A stretch of DNA of 64,000 nt from Pseudoalteromonas sp. MEBiC 03607 (GCF_004792295.1 NZ_SRRY01000002.1:186001-250000); one strand, 5' to 3'; counted from the stretch's first letter, positions 54,479 through 63,440 are shown. Notes: generated by a model from the sequence alone, not told the origin. Made by a program: numbers and translations.

Positions 54479-54576
54479 CAAGGCAAATAAAGCGGGACTG
54501 CTAAAAGTTTGCTCGGTTCCTCTCCGCATCACATTTTAGCAAACTATTAATCAGCCCCTTATTGTGGGCGTTATTG
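54473..54576 (+). other. attC site 4 (104 bp)
   Basis: R'' acataac (54473), then aaggcaaataaagcgggactgc, and at the end agccccttattgtgggcgttattg. The R' core is degenerate (gttattg). Cassette begins TTATGTTGCTA and ends TAGCAACATAA, perfectly complementary. It is the last site of the array; no matching cassette end follows. Confidence 0.88.
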
Positions 54577-54678
54577 ATTAAATACTCTAACGTGTTTTTG
54601 TCCAAAGATGGGTTATAAATATAACTGCCACAAAGCGAGTTAACGTAAATGCTCTAAGGATCTATTCTTCAGAGGTAG

Positions 54679-55113
54679 CTAAACATTGAGGTTCCCTCTT
54701 GAGCGTTTTGTTACGGAACGACCTTCATCAAAATCTTTGTGTGCACACGTTGCTTCTCTACATTCTTGGTACCATAGCCCGAAGGGTATTTGCTTGATGT
54801 ACTGGACGGAAAATAATTCGTATTGATTTGTATATTCGGATGCGGTGAGAAGTTCGAATTAAAAAGGCTCCGGTAAGTTTATTTTAAATCCAGAAGCTTT
54901 CTCATTCAGTATGTTTAGAATATCTAGGCCTAAAATACATTTTGATTTTTCGGTTCAATGCTCCATTGTTTCATAATATTGATGAAGGTCTTAAATCCTA
55001 CTAGTGAAAGCTGGGAAGTCCAGTTTTCCGTAAGAAATAATCGTTCCTGGTTAGTAAAGGAAATACCAAACTTTGATAGCTTAAAGATATTAATAAACCT
55101 AAATAATGCCTAA
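54679..55113 (-). pseudogene. Decayed gene, possibly MbcA/ParS/Xre-type antitoxin
   Basis: On the minus strand two consecutive frames read like one protein broken by a frameshift near 54945 and an in-frame stop near 54870: first FGISFTNQERLFLTENW and LVGFKTFINIMKQWSIEP, then KCILGLDILNILNEKASGF, then FELLTASEYTNQYELFSVQ and HKDFDEGRSVTKRSRGNL. The spacing (F..I...W...LLGL, later an N/H..F.GRS end) recalls the Xre-like HTH plus DUF2384 layout of RES-partner antitoxins. No toxin gene remains next to it. Family call is tentative; the decayed-gene call is firmer. Confidence 0.4.
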
Positions 55114-55164
55114 TAAAGCAAGCAATAAAGCATATAATGCCTACTTTATTGTGCATCATGATTG

Positions 55165-55404
55165 CTAGAACTTATAAGTGAAGCCCACGAAAAATGTTTG
55201 TTGGTTAGACATGCCCTCGCGTTTATTCGGTGTTTCCTACATAAAATTTTGTATCTTTATCTATAAAGACATCAGCCCCGAAACCATAGAAATCATCAAA
55301 CAAACTTTTTCAGCACCATTTCATAGCTTTTCGTTAGTGATCATTTAGCCAAAGGCTTCTGTAACTCGAACTTCTAACATCGATAAATAATGGCTCTGCA
55401 TTGG
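55165..55404 (-). pseudogene. C-terminal fragment of an outer-membrane beta-barrel gene, frameshifted
   Basis: Minus-strand pieces in three frames join to YLSMLEVRVTEAFG, KSYEMVLKKF, DDFYGFGADVFIDKDTKF and REGMSNQQTFFVGFTYKF followed by a stop. The end FFVGFTYKF is the terminal-Phe signal of outer-membrane barrels. Several frameshifts and stops make it non-functional. The N-terminal part is missing. Confidence 0.55.
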
Positions 55405-55544
55405 TGTTACAATTTAGTCAAAATCTCATCGTGCCTGAGATTCTCATTTTGAGTGGCACTCGCCACATTCACACTTGCTTTGCTGAATAGACTGGCGTAA
55501 CTTAACACTGGTACGATGAGTCTATAAGAATAAAAAGGTCAAAC

Positions 55545-56447
55545 GTGACGATTAAACAAGAATCGGTGTTTATTAAACTAGCCGAAAGCCAAACCTTACA
55601 TTTACGCCGTATCAGTAAGACTGATACGAAAGGCCCTGCGGTGTTTTTTATGCATGGTGCCGTTGAAAATGGCAAAATTTTTTACACCCACAGCAATAAA
55701 GGCTTGGCGCCATTTTTAGCTGAGCATGGTTATGTTTGCTATGTAGCTGATTTGCGCGGTCGTGGTGAGAGTAAGCCTGCGATTTCAAAGCATGCAAAGT
55801 ATGGTCAGACCGAGGCTATTTTAGAAGATATTCCTGCATTTCTAGATAAAATTAAACAGCTTGAAGGCGAGCCTGCCCGTTATTGGGTTGCTCACTCATG
55901 GGGCGGGGTGTTGATGAACAGTGTGTTTGCCCGTTTTCCTGAGTTGATTAATGATGTGAAAGCCTGCGGCTACTTTGGTTCTAAACGGTCTTTGTATAAT
56001 CATCATCCGAGTAAGTATATTCAAGGTAATTTAATTTGGTATGGCTTGGCACCCTTAATTGCCCGTAAGCATGGCTTTGTGCCGGCTAAAAAGCTGAAGT
56101 GGGGCAGTGATGATGAAACCCGTAAATCGCATTACCAAAGCATGCAATGGGCTAAACGTAAACCTTGGGTCGACACCGATGATGGCTTTGATTATGCCAA
56201 AGCATTAGCCGATAAAGCGCTACCACCTATCATGCACGTTGCGGGTATCAAAGATAAAGCACTATGTCAGCCAATTGATATTGCAAAGTTTATGGAAGAG
56301 TCGGGCACAGGCAAGCAAACCATGACCATTTATGGCCGTAAGTTTGGCCATAAGGTCGATTATGATCACATTAATATGCTTACTCACCCACAGGCGCGTT
56401 TTGATCAGTTTGTTGATCTGCTGAACTGGTTTGAGGCTCATTCATAA
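55545..56447 (+). CDS. Alpha/beta-hydrolase
   Basis: 300 residues, GTG start with AAAAAGG 7-8 nt upstream. Canonical fold: FMHGAVENGKIFY (oxyanion region), VADLRGRGES, nucleophile Ser in VAHSWGGVLMNS, and acid/His region IKDKALCQP and DYDHINMLTHP. Substrate unknown; likely esterase/lipase-type serine hydrolase in the cytoplasm (no signal peptide). Its last 68 bp overlap the convergent sulfotransferase gene. Confidence 0.88.
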   Translation: MTIKQESVFIKLAESQTLHLRRISKTDTKGPAVFFMHGAVENGKIFYTHSNKGLAPFLAEHGYVCYVADLRGRGESKPAISKHAKYGQTEAILEDIPAFLDKIKQLEGEPARYWVAHSWGGVLMNSVFARFPELINDVKACGYFGSKRSLYNHHPSKYIQGNLIWYGLAPLIARKHGFVPAKKLKWGSDDETRKSHYQSMQWAKRKPWVDTDDGFDYAKALADKALPPIMHVAGIKDKALCQPIDIAKFMEESGTGKQTMTIYGRKFGHKVDYDHINMLTHPQARFDQFVDLLNWFEAHS

Positions 56448-57864
56448 GTGTGTGCATAGCGCTCTCGTAGCGTTTATATTTATCAATTGCTTTGTCGTTA
56501 AGCGGCTGTCTTACAGCCGTTTTACTGAGCGTTGCCACTGGCTTTTTCGATTTATAAAAAGTTAAAAATTGCTTGTTATACTCAATGTTTAAGAATTTAC
56601 ACAATGCTGTTAATGTTTGTTCGCTTTCTCTCACTAGTTCCTCATAGCTTAAATCAAAAATAGCTTCTGGCATTACGTTGTGCCAATGTGCCATTAACTG
56701 CTGATATAAATCACAGTATTGTTTAAACTCGGGTAGAGAACAAAAGTAGGGCTCATTTTCTGCGAAGTAGTTGCTAAACACCGACCAAGCAATGGCATTG
56801 TAATCCCGTTGCATATTGATGAATTTAGCGTTTGGAAACAATAAATAAATTAGCCCAAGTGATTGATAGTTTGAAGGTAGTTTATTGATCATAAAGGGGC
56901 GCACCACTGGTGCTTGCTTTAAGCGTTCAATATAAATATTCCGGGCTGTGTTGATAAGCCCTTGATCTAATTCAGCTAAGCAATCAGGGTAGGGGCGCTG
57001 AGTTTTTTGTTCAATATAAGCAACAACCTGATTACTGATACTGGCATCTTCTCCGAGGCTCGCAAAGTCACTATGACTTGTTAGCATTTGCTCTATGAGT
57101 GTAGAGCCGCTGCGTGGCATACCAATTATGAATATTGGTGTAACTGTCCCTTTAAAAGTTTTATCGCGTGAGGCAATTAATTGGGCGTGACTTTGTTCAA
57201 TAACACGTTGATAAAATGGAACTAGCTCAGCGGTTTTAAATTGCGTCAATTTAGACTGAAACTTATTTGCAAGCTTGTAATAATCAAACGCCTGTTGTGT
57301 ATCACCAAGTACATCGTAACTCTTGCCGAGGGCGTAGTAACAGACCATTTTTAAGCGGACGTTATCGGTTAGCGTTAAGAAGTGGTGGAGTTCGTTTATA
57401 TAGTTTTGTTCGTTGTTAAACCGAGCAAACTGTACCAACTCAAATAAAATATAAGCTTTTACAGGGTAGTTACCCATAGTTAGCGCATGTTTTAAGATGT
57501 TATAGGCTTTATCGAGTTCGCCATAAGTCAAATAGTGTTGGGCTAAGTAATAATGTGGTTCAGGGTTATGGCTGGCAATTGATTTTGCGTATTCAAGTAC
57601 AGTTACTGCATCTTGCGGTGAGTGAACGCCATTAAAAGCATCCGCTAAGGCATGCAGTGGCTCGAGCATGTGCGGCAGTCGCTCGCAAGCTCGCTGTAAT
57701 AGATATACTGCCGCATCATAGCGTTCTAGGCGCAGAGCGATTCGCCCTAAACCAAATAATGCTTGGCCATTTTCGGGTTCAGCATCAAGAATCGTTTTAA
57801 AATGAAACTCTGCTTCTTTTAGTTTGTTTTCAGCAAGTAGTTGATTCGCTTTTTCTAACAGCAT
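56380..57864 (-). CDS. TPR protein with sulfotransferase domain
   Basis: 494 residues. N-terminal half (about 1-225) is a TPR array (AEFHFKTILDAEPENGQALFGLG and following repeats); C-terminal half (about 235-470) is a PAPS-dependent sulfotransferase fold with the 5'-phosphosulphate loop FIIGMPRSGSTLIEQML and 3'-phosphate region FINMQRDYNAIAWSVF. Common in marine proteobacteria, often near TonB receptors, as here. Acceptor unknown. 3' end overlaps the hydrolase gene by 68 bp, so the last about 22 codons are read in both directions. Confidence 0.9.
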   Translation of the reverse strand: MLLEKANQLLAENKLKEAEFHFKTILDAEPENGQALFGLGRIALRLERYDAAVYLLQRACERLPHMLEPLHALADAFNGVHSPQDAVTVLEYAKSIASHNPEPHYYLAQHYLTYGELDKAYNILKHALTMGNYPVKAYILFELVQFARFNNEQNYINELHHFLTLTDNVRLKMVCYYALGKSYDVLGDTQQAFDYYKLANKFQSKLTQFKTAELVPFYQRVIEQSHAQLIASRDKTFKGTVTPIFIIGMPRSGSTLIEQMLTSHSDFASLGEDASISNQVVAYIEQKTQRPYPDCLAELDQGLINTARNIYIERLKQAPVVRPFMINKLPSNYQSLGLIYLLFPNAKFINMQRDYNAIAWSVFSNYFAENEPYFCSLPEFKQYCDLYQQLMAHWHNVMPEAIFDLSYEELVRESEQTLTALCKFLNIEYNKQFLTFYKSKKPVATLSKTAVRQPLNDKAIDKYKRYESAMHTLMNEPQTSSADQQTDQNAPVGE

Positions 57865-57908
57865 AATGATGGGGCGATGTTGATTATTTTTATTTACTAT
57901 AAAACGAA

Positions 57909-57928
57909 AAAGGCGAAATGTCTTTCGC
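57909..57928 (-). terminator. Rho-independent terminator (minus strand) downstream of TonB receptor
   Basis: Stem aggcgaaa / tttcgcct with the minus-strand T tract in the adjacent A run. Together with a second perfect hairpin at 57973-57996 (tctaggttga / tcaacctaga) it separates the receptor gene from the TPR-sulfotransferase gene. Confidence 0.82.
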
Positions 57929-57972
57929 CTTGATTAACTATAAATATCCAGAAAAGTCTGGGGTATAGACTC

Positions 57973-57996
57973 TCTAGGTTGATCTCTCAACCTAGA
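57973..57996 (-). terminator. Perfect 10-bp hairpin 12 bp after the TonB receptor stop
   Basis: Arms tctaggttga / tcaacctaga around tctc, without T tract; possible mRNA 3'-end stabiliser ahead of the true terminator. Confidence 0.6.
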
Positions 57997-58008
57997 AAGC
58001 ACCTCTAT

Positions 58009-60594
58009 TTAGAAAGTATATGTAGCTTTCACGTAATAGAAGCCACCGTTAATACCATATGGTGAAGTCTCGTAGTATTTACCACCCCAGTTGTTATTAG
58101 GGATGCCAGTACGGTCGAAGAAATCAAGCTTTTCTGCTTCTTGGTCGAATAAGTTTGTCGCACCAACTGACAAGCTAATTTCTTCAGTTAGGAAGTAAGT
58201 AACTTCTGCATCAATTGTTACTGCTGCATCAGCTGTTTTAGCTGTTGCATCGTAATCTACGTGAACGCCTTGGTATTCGCCATAGTAGTTAACACGTGTA
58301 AATGCAGAGAAGTTCTCCCACTGTTGTGCCCAGCTAAGCGTTGCACGGTGATTTGGTAAGTCATTTTCTAAACGGCTTACTTTAAATTCACCTGTAATTG
58401 GGCTCGACTTAGTTACTTCAGTGTCGTTCCAGTTATACGCTAAGCTGAATGTTGAACTACCACCTAATAATTCAGTTGAATAGTTTGCAACAGCGTCAAC
58501 ACCTTGTGTTGTTGTATCAAAGTCATTTGTGAAGAAGCTTACTTGCGCTAAGTTTTGTACGTTTGGTACACCAGCCGCTTCAAGCGTGTCTTTGTCTGCT
58601 TGGCTCAACTCAATTTTGTCTGATTGACTGATACGATCATCAACTTGGATGTTGTAGTAATCAATAGTGAAGAATAAGTCGCCAATTGTCCATACAGCAC
58701 CAAAAGTGTAGCTTTGCGATTCTTCAGGTTGAAGTTCTGTACCACCTAATTGCACAGCAATTGGGTTTGTTGGTGGTAATAGTGCTGAGTCAACTAGAAC
58801 ACCGCTGCTTAAGTTAGTTTGTACGTTACTTACGTTAGCTTGACCAACTGTAGGAGCACGGAAACCAGTACTGATTGAACCACGAATATTCAGGTCTTCA
58901 GTTAAGTGGTATTGAGCAGTTAACTTATAGTTAGTTGTTGAACCGAATGTATCGTAATCTTCATAACGTAGCGCTAAGCCCATTAGGAAGTCGTCAGTGA
59001 ATGGTGCTTCAACATCAACGTACGCTGCATAGTTACGACGTGTATATTCGCCTGCATCAGATGGTTTGAAACCAGGGAAACCATTTGAACCGATACCAAA
59101 ACCTTGCTCTGTTAGTGGGCCCGCAGTAAATGAAGCTACGTCGCCAGATACAACTGTAAACGTTTCTTCGTGCCATTCAAGACCACCTGCAACGTTAACG
59201 TCATACGCTAAACCAAAGTCAAAACCTTTTGATAAATCAGCGTTAAAGTTTTTCTCTAATTGTGAGTACTTACCAGGGCTAAAGTCACGCGGGCTGTCTG
59301 GGCCTAATGACGCATTGATTGTGTCGTAGATGAAGTAACGAGATTCGTTGTAACCTACTGTACCGCTTAAGTCATAGTAAGCACCTTCAAGGAAACCAGA
59401 AGTGATTTCACCTTTAGTACCAATTGTTAATGCCGTATCTGTGATGTTACCACCGAAGTTAGGTGTAAAACCGCCCGGAAGCATTTCGTTAAATGCAAAA
59501 CAGTCTGGGTTGTTAGCAACTAGATCGATGTATCTTTGGTTATCTAAAACGTTATCATCAATCATGATATCGGTAGGACAGTTACCGCTCATATCGCCAG
59601 TTAAATCACCAACAAGTAGTGTTTCACCGCCATCATTTGAATAAACACCCGGACGAGTATGTGGGTTACGATAGTAGAAACCACCACGTACATCACGCTC
59701 AGAGTAGTTACCAAACATATAGAATTGCGCTGTGTTGCTTATATCTAAACCGATGTTACCGAAGATCGAGATATCGTCATCTACCTCAGGTGCACCCCAA
59801 ACTTGCGCAAGAGAAGATACTTCTGGTACACCCGCTGCGTTAAGTGCAGCAGCATCTGGGCGTTGAACTGAACGGCTTGTCGCGTCAGCTGTTTTATATT
59901 GGAAGCTTAAGTTAGCAAAGCCGCTATCGGTAAATGGTAAGCCCACGTTACCTGAAATTTGCGTTGTATCGCCATCGCCTTCATAGTATTCGCCTTGACG
60001 AATTTCGAAAGAGCCACCTTCTGAGGCATCTTTTAATACAAAGTTCATTACACCGGCGATTGCATCAGAACCGTATTGAGCTGCTGCACCATCACGAAGT
60101 ACTTCAACTTGCTTTAAGGCAATGCTTGGAATAACTGAGATATCGGCACCCTGAGCACCATCATTGATACCACCACCTAAGAAAGCGATTACTGATGCAC
60201 GGTGACGGCGTTTACCGTTAACAAGCACTAGTGTACTGTCAGAAGGAAGACCACGTAAGTTTGCTGGACGAACAAGTGATGCAGCATCACTGATTGGGTT
60301 TTGGTGAACGTTAAAAGATGGTACAGAGCCTTTTAGTAGCTCAAGCATATCGGTGTTACCACCTTTGTCTAGCTCTTCACCACCGATGATATCGATTGGT
60401 ACCGGTGAGTCACCGATTGAGCGAGGTGCAGAGCGGGTACCAACTACCGCAATCTTCTCTACATTTTTATTAACCTTTGTTTCTTCAGTTGCTTCTTCTG
60501 CCGCAATTACAGATCCAGATACAAACAGACCTGCAGTTGTTGTTGCTAAAGCAAATTTAATTGCTTGTTGCAGCGCGCTATTTTTGAATTTCAT
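58009..60594 (-). CDS. Large TonB-dependent receptor
   Basis: 861 residues from the ATG at 60594, preceded by GGGGAAG; the frame is open 30 codons further upstream. Signal peptide about 1-32 (FALATTTAGLFVSGSVIAA). Plug domain about 50-185 (IAVVGTRSAPRSIGDSPVP, RGLPSDSTLVLVNGKRRHR, KQVEVLRDGAAAQYGSDAIAGVMNFVL) and a long barrel ending FYYVKATYTF. The RHR.. and DGAAAQYGSDAIAGV plug style is typical of receptors for carbohydrates or other non-siderophore ligands in Alteromonadales; no Fur box was recognised upstream, in keeping with that. Confidence 0.93.
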   Translation of the reverse strand: MKFKNSALQQAIKFALATTTAGLFVSGSVIAAEEATEETKVNKNVEKIAVVGTRSAPRSIGDSPVPIDIIGGEELDKGGNTDMLELLKGSVPSFNVHQNPISDAASLVRPANLRGLPSDSTLVLVNGKRRHRASVIAFLGGGINDGAQGADISVIPSIALKQVEVLRDGAAAQYGSDAIAGVMNFVLKDASEGGSFEIRQGEYYEGDGDTTQISGNVGLPFTDSGFANLSFQYKTADATSRSVQRPDAAALNAAGVPEVSSLAQVWGAPEVDDDISIFGNIGLDISNTAQFYMFGNYSERDVRGGFYYRNPHTRPGVYSNDGGETLLVGDLTGDMSGNCPTDIMIDDNVLDNQRYIDLVANNPDCFAFNEMLPGGFTPNFGGNITDTALTIGTKGEITSGFLEGAYYDLSGTVGYNESRYFIYDTINASLGPDSPRDFSPGKYSQLEKNFNADLSKGFDFGLAYDVNVAGGLEWHEETFTVVSGDVASFTAGPLTEQGFGIGSNGFPGFKPSDAGEYTRRNYAAYVDVEAPFTDDFLMGLALRYEDYDTFGSTTNYKLTAQYHLTEDLNIRGSISTGFRAPTVGQANVSNVQTNLSSGVLVDSALLPPTNPIAVQLGGTELQPEESQSYTFGAVWTIGDLFFTIDYYNIQVDDRISQSDKIELSQADKDTLEAAGVPNVQNLAQVSFFTNDFDTTTQGVDAVANYSTELLGGSSTFSLAYNWNDTEVTKSSPITGEFKVSRLENDLPNHRATLSWAQQWENFSAFTRVNYYGEYQGVHVDYDATAKTADAAVTIDAEVTYFLTEEISLSVGATNLFDQEAEKLDFFDRTGIPNNNWGGKYYETSPYGINGGFYYVKATYTF

Positions 60595-60880
60595 TCTGAC
60601 TTCCCCAGTTAGAATAGTTATGATTAGGTCACCAACTCTAAATTGGTGTAAATAACTTATACAGACTGTGAAAATAATTTGCAAATTGTTAATTTAATGT
60701 TGTTTTGCTTGTGTTGGTTATTCTGGTGTTCACTTTATTTGGATTATGTGTATGAATTTTAAGGGGATAATTTATTCTTTACGATTTATTTTTTTGTGAA
60801 AATTTATATAAAATATCTAAAAAAATTTTAAAAACAGAAAGTTTTGAGTGAAATGTAGGCAAAAAAGGAATTGGAACGGT
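60595..60880. other. Gene-free upstream region of the TonB receptor
   Basis: About 285 bp, very AT-rich (60720-60850 almost only A/T), presumably promoter region of the receptor and 3' region of the small gene. No further frame supported. Confidence 0.5.
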
Positions 60881-61036
60881 CTATTTTGTTTGTTGCTTAT
60901 CGTTCAGTAGTTGCCACTGTTGAAGCTTTTCTTTGTATTCATCCCACACGCATGGGCAACAGCTACCACCACCGCAACATTCATCAGAAGCAGGCTTTGT
61001 TGGTTTTTGCTCGTCCTTTAGTTGTTTTTGGTCCAT
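60881..61036 (-). CDS. Oxidoreductase-like domain protein (51 residues)
   Basis: 51-residue protein on the minus strand. The central block SDECCGGGSCCPCVWDEYKE carries five Cys in the pattern of the Oxidored-like family (PF09791), best known from eukaryotic oxidoreductase N-termini and short bacterial stand-alone proteins; probably binds a metal. Lys/Gln-rich ends. Function unknown. The plus-strand frame over the same bases is not supported. Confidence 0.82.
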   Translation of the reverse strand: MDQKQLKDEQKPTKPASDECCGGGSCCPCVWDEYKEKLQQWQLLNDKQQTK

Positions 61037-61142
61037 TTGAATTAATGAAAAATAATTAATAATAGAGTGCTAAGGATAAGTCAAAAACTAATATAAGTAA
61101 ATTATGCTTTGTGAACTTCGTATGCTGTGTGAAAATACCTAA

Positions 61143-61553
61143 ATGCGATTATACAAAGTTATTCATAGGGCTCCGTTCAGAGTAGCCAAAATTACCAAAA
61201 AGCGTCAAACATTACGTTTTAAGCGCGCTATGGTAGCACTTAAAATCGCGCTTGCTCAAGAAAAGCAAGAAACCAAAGAAATGCTTCATATATATAGGCG
61301 GTACACTCAAGGCCTAGCTAGTAAAGAAGAGTTACATACTGCTAATGAACAATTCTTAGATATCTTGAAAGGCTTAGGTTTGGGTGTATTTGCTGTATTG
61401 CCATTTGCACCCATTACCATCCCCCTTGTTGTTAAGTTAGGGCAGTGGGTTGGTGTTGATGTATTACCAAGTTCATTCAATATTAATAAGTCACTTAAAG
61501 AGCTAGACCAACAAGTCGAAAAAGAAGAAAAAGAGAAGCAAAACAAACACTGA
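61143..61553 (+). CDS. LETM1-like protein
   Basis: 136 residues. The LETM1-type ribosome-binding-like core is visible: EMLHIYRRYTQGLASKEELHTANEQFLDILKGLGLGVFAVLPFAPI, followed by LPSSFN and a highly charged coiled-coil tail (KSLKELDQQVEKEEKEK). Mitochondrial LETM1 takes part in K+/H+ exchange and ribosome contact; the role of short bacterial members is unknown. One hydrophobic segment (about 78-100) may insert into the membrane. Confidence 0.8.
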   Translation: MRLYKVIHRAPFRVAKITKKRQTLRFKRAMVALKIALAQEKQETKEMLHIYRRYTQGLASKEELHTANEQFLDILKGLGLGVFAVLPFAPITIPLVVKLGQWVGVDVLPSSFNINKSLKELDQQVEKEEKEKQNKH

Positions 61554-61641
61554 TTTGGGTTTGGCAATCTGATTTTGCCTATACCTTTTGTACCAAGATA
61601 TTGGTATGCTTAGTTATCTTTTCTTTATAACGAGTCGTTTA

Positions 61642-63003
61642 ATGAGTGCATTAATTCGCCATTCTTCAACGGGTATTCCCCTTTCTTTTATTGCAAAAGC
61701 AAATCTTACCGATTGGTTAACTGAGCAACCACAATCACTTCAAAACTGGTTATCAAACTGTGATTTTAAAAATAAAGGCATTGCCCTTATTGCTGATAGT
61801 GAGTCGGGTTCATTGGAGCATGTTTATTGCTTAGTCAATGATCTTAATGACTTTTGGTTAGCAGGCGACCTATCTACGAAGCTTCCTGCAGGTTGCTATC
61901 AAATCCAGGGTGATGACACTTTCGTTGAGCAAGTTGCACTTGGTTTTGTGTTAGGTGGGTACGAGTTTAGTGAATATAAAGAAAAAGCTTCACCGCGAGC
62001 GCAGCTTGCTATTGCTGATGAGAGCCTAGTTAAGCGTTTAACTGAGCATGCCAGCGCAATTAATTTAGTGCGTGATTTAGTCAATACACCTGCTGCAGAT
62101 ATGATGCCACAACATTTATCACAAGTGATGGCTGATTTAGCTGACACCTTTGATGGTGAGTTCAGCGAATGGGTGGGTGATGAATTATTAGAGCAAAATT
62201 ACCCAACGATTCACATGGTTGGTCGTGCTTCGGAAAACAAACCGCGTTTACTTGATTTACGTTGGGGTGCAAAAGATGCTCCGCAGATTACCTTAGTTGG
62301 TAAGGGTGTTTGCTTTGATTCTGGCGGTTTAGATTTAAAACCAAGTTCTGGCATGCGTAACATGAAAAAAGACATGGGCGGTGCCGCGCATGTTATTGGC
62401 CTTGCACAGTTAATTATGGCTGCCAACTTACCAATTCGCTTACGTGTATTGGTACCTGCGGTTGAAAATGCGGTTTCTAGAAATGCATTTAGACCAGGTG
62501 ATGTGATCAAAACACGTAAAGGGATCACTGTTGAAATTGATAACACCGATGCCGAAGGCCGTTTAGTTCTGTGTGATGCACTTGCTGAAGCACAAAACGA
62601 TAATCCAGATCTAATCGTAGACTTTGCAACCCTAACAGGCGCTTGTAGAGTAGCATTAGGTACTGAATTACCAGGCTTTTTCGCCAATAATCGTGATGTT
62701 GCGAACAAATTAATAGATGCAGGCGAAAGCTGTCATGACCCTGTTTGGCAACTTCCTTTATTTGATCAATACAAAGCATTATTAAAAAGTGATGTAGCAG
62801 ATATCGCCAATTGTGCTTCAACGCCATTTGGTGGTGCAATCACTGCCGCGCTTTACTTAAAAGAGTTTATCGAACCAAGCACGCCTTGGGTTCACTTTGA
62901 TGTGATGGCTTGGAACGTCCGCTCATTGCCGGGTCGTCCTGCAGGCGGTGAAGCATTGGGCATTCGTGCCGTGTTTAATTATCTACAAGATCGTTTTCAA
63001 TAA
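61642..63003 (+). CDS. M17 leucyl aminopeptidase family protein
   Basis: 453 residues from the ATG at 61642 (family start MSALIRHSSTGIPLSF; upstream 18 codons rejected). Zn-dependent exopeptidase: metal and active-site blocks VGKGVCFDSGGLDLKPSSGMRNMKKDMGGAAHV and IDNTDAEGRLVLCDALAEA, TLTGACRVALG. Shorter than PepA (503) and close to PepB-type enzymes. Cytoplasmic peptide turnover. Confidence 0.93.
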   Translation: MSALIRHSSTGIPLSFIAKANLTDWLTEQPQSLQNWLSNCDFKNKGIALIADSESGSLEHVYCLVNDLNDFWLAGDLSTKLPAGCYQIQGDDTFVEQVALGFVLGGYEFSEYKEKASPRAQLAIADESLVKRLTEHASAINLVRDLVNTPAADMMPQHLSQVMADLADTFDGEFSEWVGDELLEQNYPTIHMVGRASENKPRLLDLRWGAKDAPQITLVGKGVCFDSGGLDLKPSSGMRNMKKDMGGAAHVIGLAQLIMAANLPIRLRVLVPAVENAVSRNAFRPGDVIKTRKGITVEIDNTDAEGRLVLCDALAEAQNDNPDLIVDFATLTGACRVALGTELPGFFANNRDVANKLIDAGESCHDPVWQLPLFDQYKALLKSDVADIANCASTPFGGAITAALYLKEFIEPSTPWVHFDVMAWNVRSLPGRPAGGEALGIRAVFNYLQDRFQ

Positions 63004-63004
63004 T

Positions 63005-63391
63005 TTAGAGTTGATATAGCTCTAACGGTAAATCATCGGGATCGGCAAAAAATGTAAATTGCTTCCCGGTGATTTCATCTACTCTTATTTCTTCTACGCT
63101 AATACCCTGTGTTTCTAAATAGTGTTTTGATTTTGCAATATCGGCAACTTTAAACGCTAAATGGCGAAGCCCTTGAGCTTCTGGGTAGCTTGGTCTTTGT
63201 GGCGCGCCAGGAAACGAAAACAACTCTAATTGGCTGCCATCAGGAAGCGCTAAATCTAATTTATACGAGTCACGTTCAGCGCGGTATAGTTCGTGAATAA
63301 TCGGCAGTTTTAAAACTTCACTATAGAAGTGCTTTGACTTTTCATAGTTGCTACAGATGATTGCAGCGTGATGTATGCCTAATAATTCCAT
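63005..63391 (-). CDS. gloA2: Glyoxalase-like VOC protein, YaeR/GloA2 type
   Basis: 128 residues, strongly like E. coli YaeR: IHHAAIICSNYEKSKHFY, YRAERDSYKLDLAL, LELFSFPGAPQRPSYPEA, GLRHLAFKV and FTFFADPDDLPLELYQL, which keep the four metal ligands (His, Glu, His, Glu). Related to glyoxalase I; true substrate unproven. Stop lies 2 bp from the M17 peptidase stop. Confidence 0.92.
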   Translation of the reverse strand: MELLGIHHAAIICSNYEKSKHFYSEVLKLPIIHELYRAERDSYKLDLALPDGSQLELFSFPGAPQRPSYPEAQGLRHLAFKVADIAKSKHYLETQGISVEEIRVDEITGKQFTFFADPDDLPLELYQL

Positions 63392-63412
63392 GGTCTAATC
63401 CTTTTATGCTCA

Positions 63413-63440
63413 TAAAAAAACGCGGACTAAGCCGCGCTTT
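63413..63440 (-). terminator. Rho-independent terminator of the FabH-type gene (minus strand)
   Basis: Stem cgcgg / ccgcg extended by flanking pairs; the A run before it on the plus strand is the minus-strand T tract, and the T run after it could also serve the plus strand. Confidence 0.8.

Noticed and set aside
54958..55113. Small plus-strand frame of 51 codons (MLHCFIILMKVLNPTSE...)
   Set aside because: It lies opposite the better protein-like minus-strand frames of the decayed gene, and has no ribosome site.
60871..61059. Plus-strand open frame of 62 codons
   Set aside because: It is antisense to the Oxidored-like protein, whose Cys signature decides for the minus strand.
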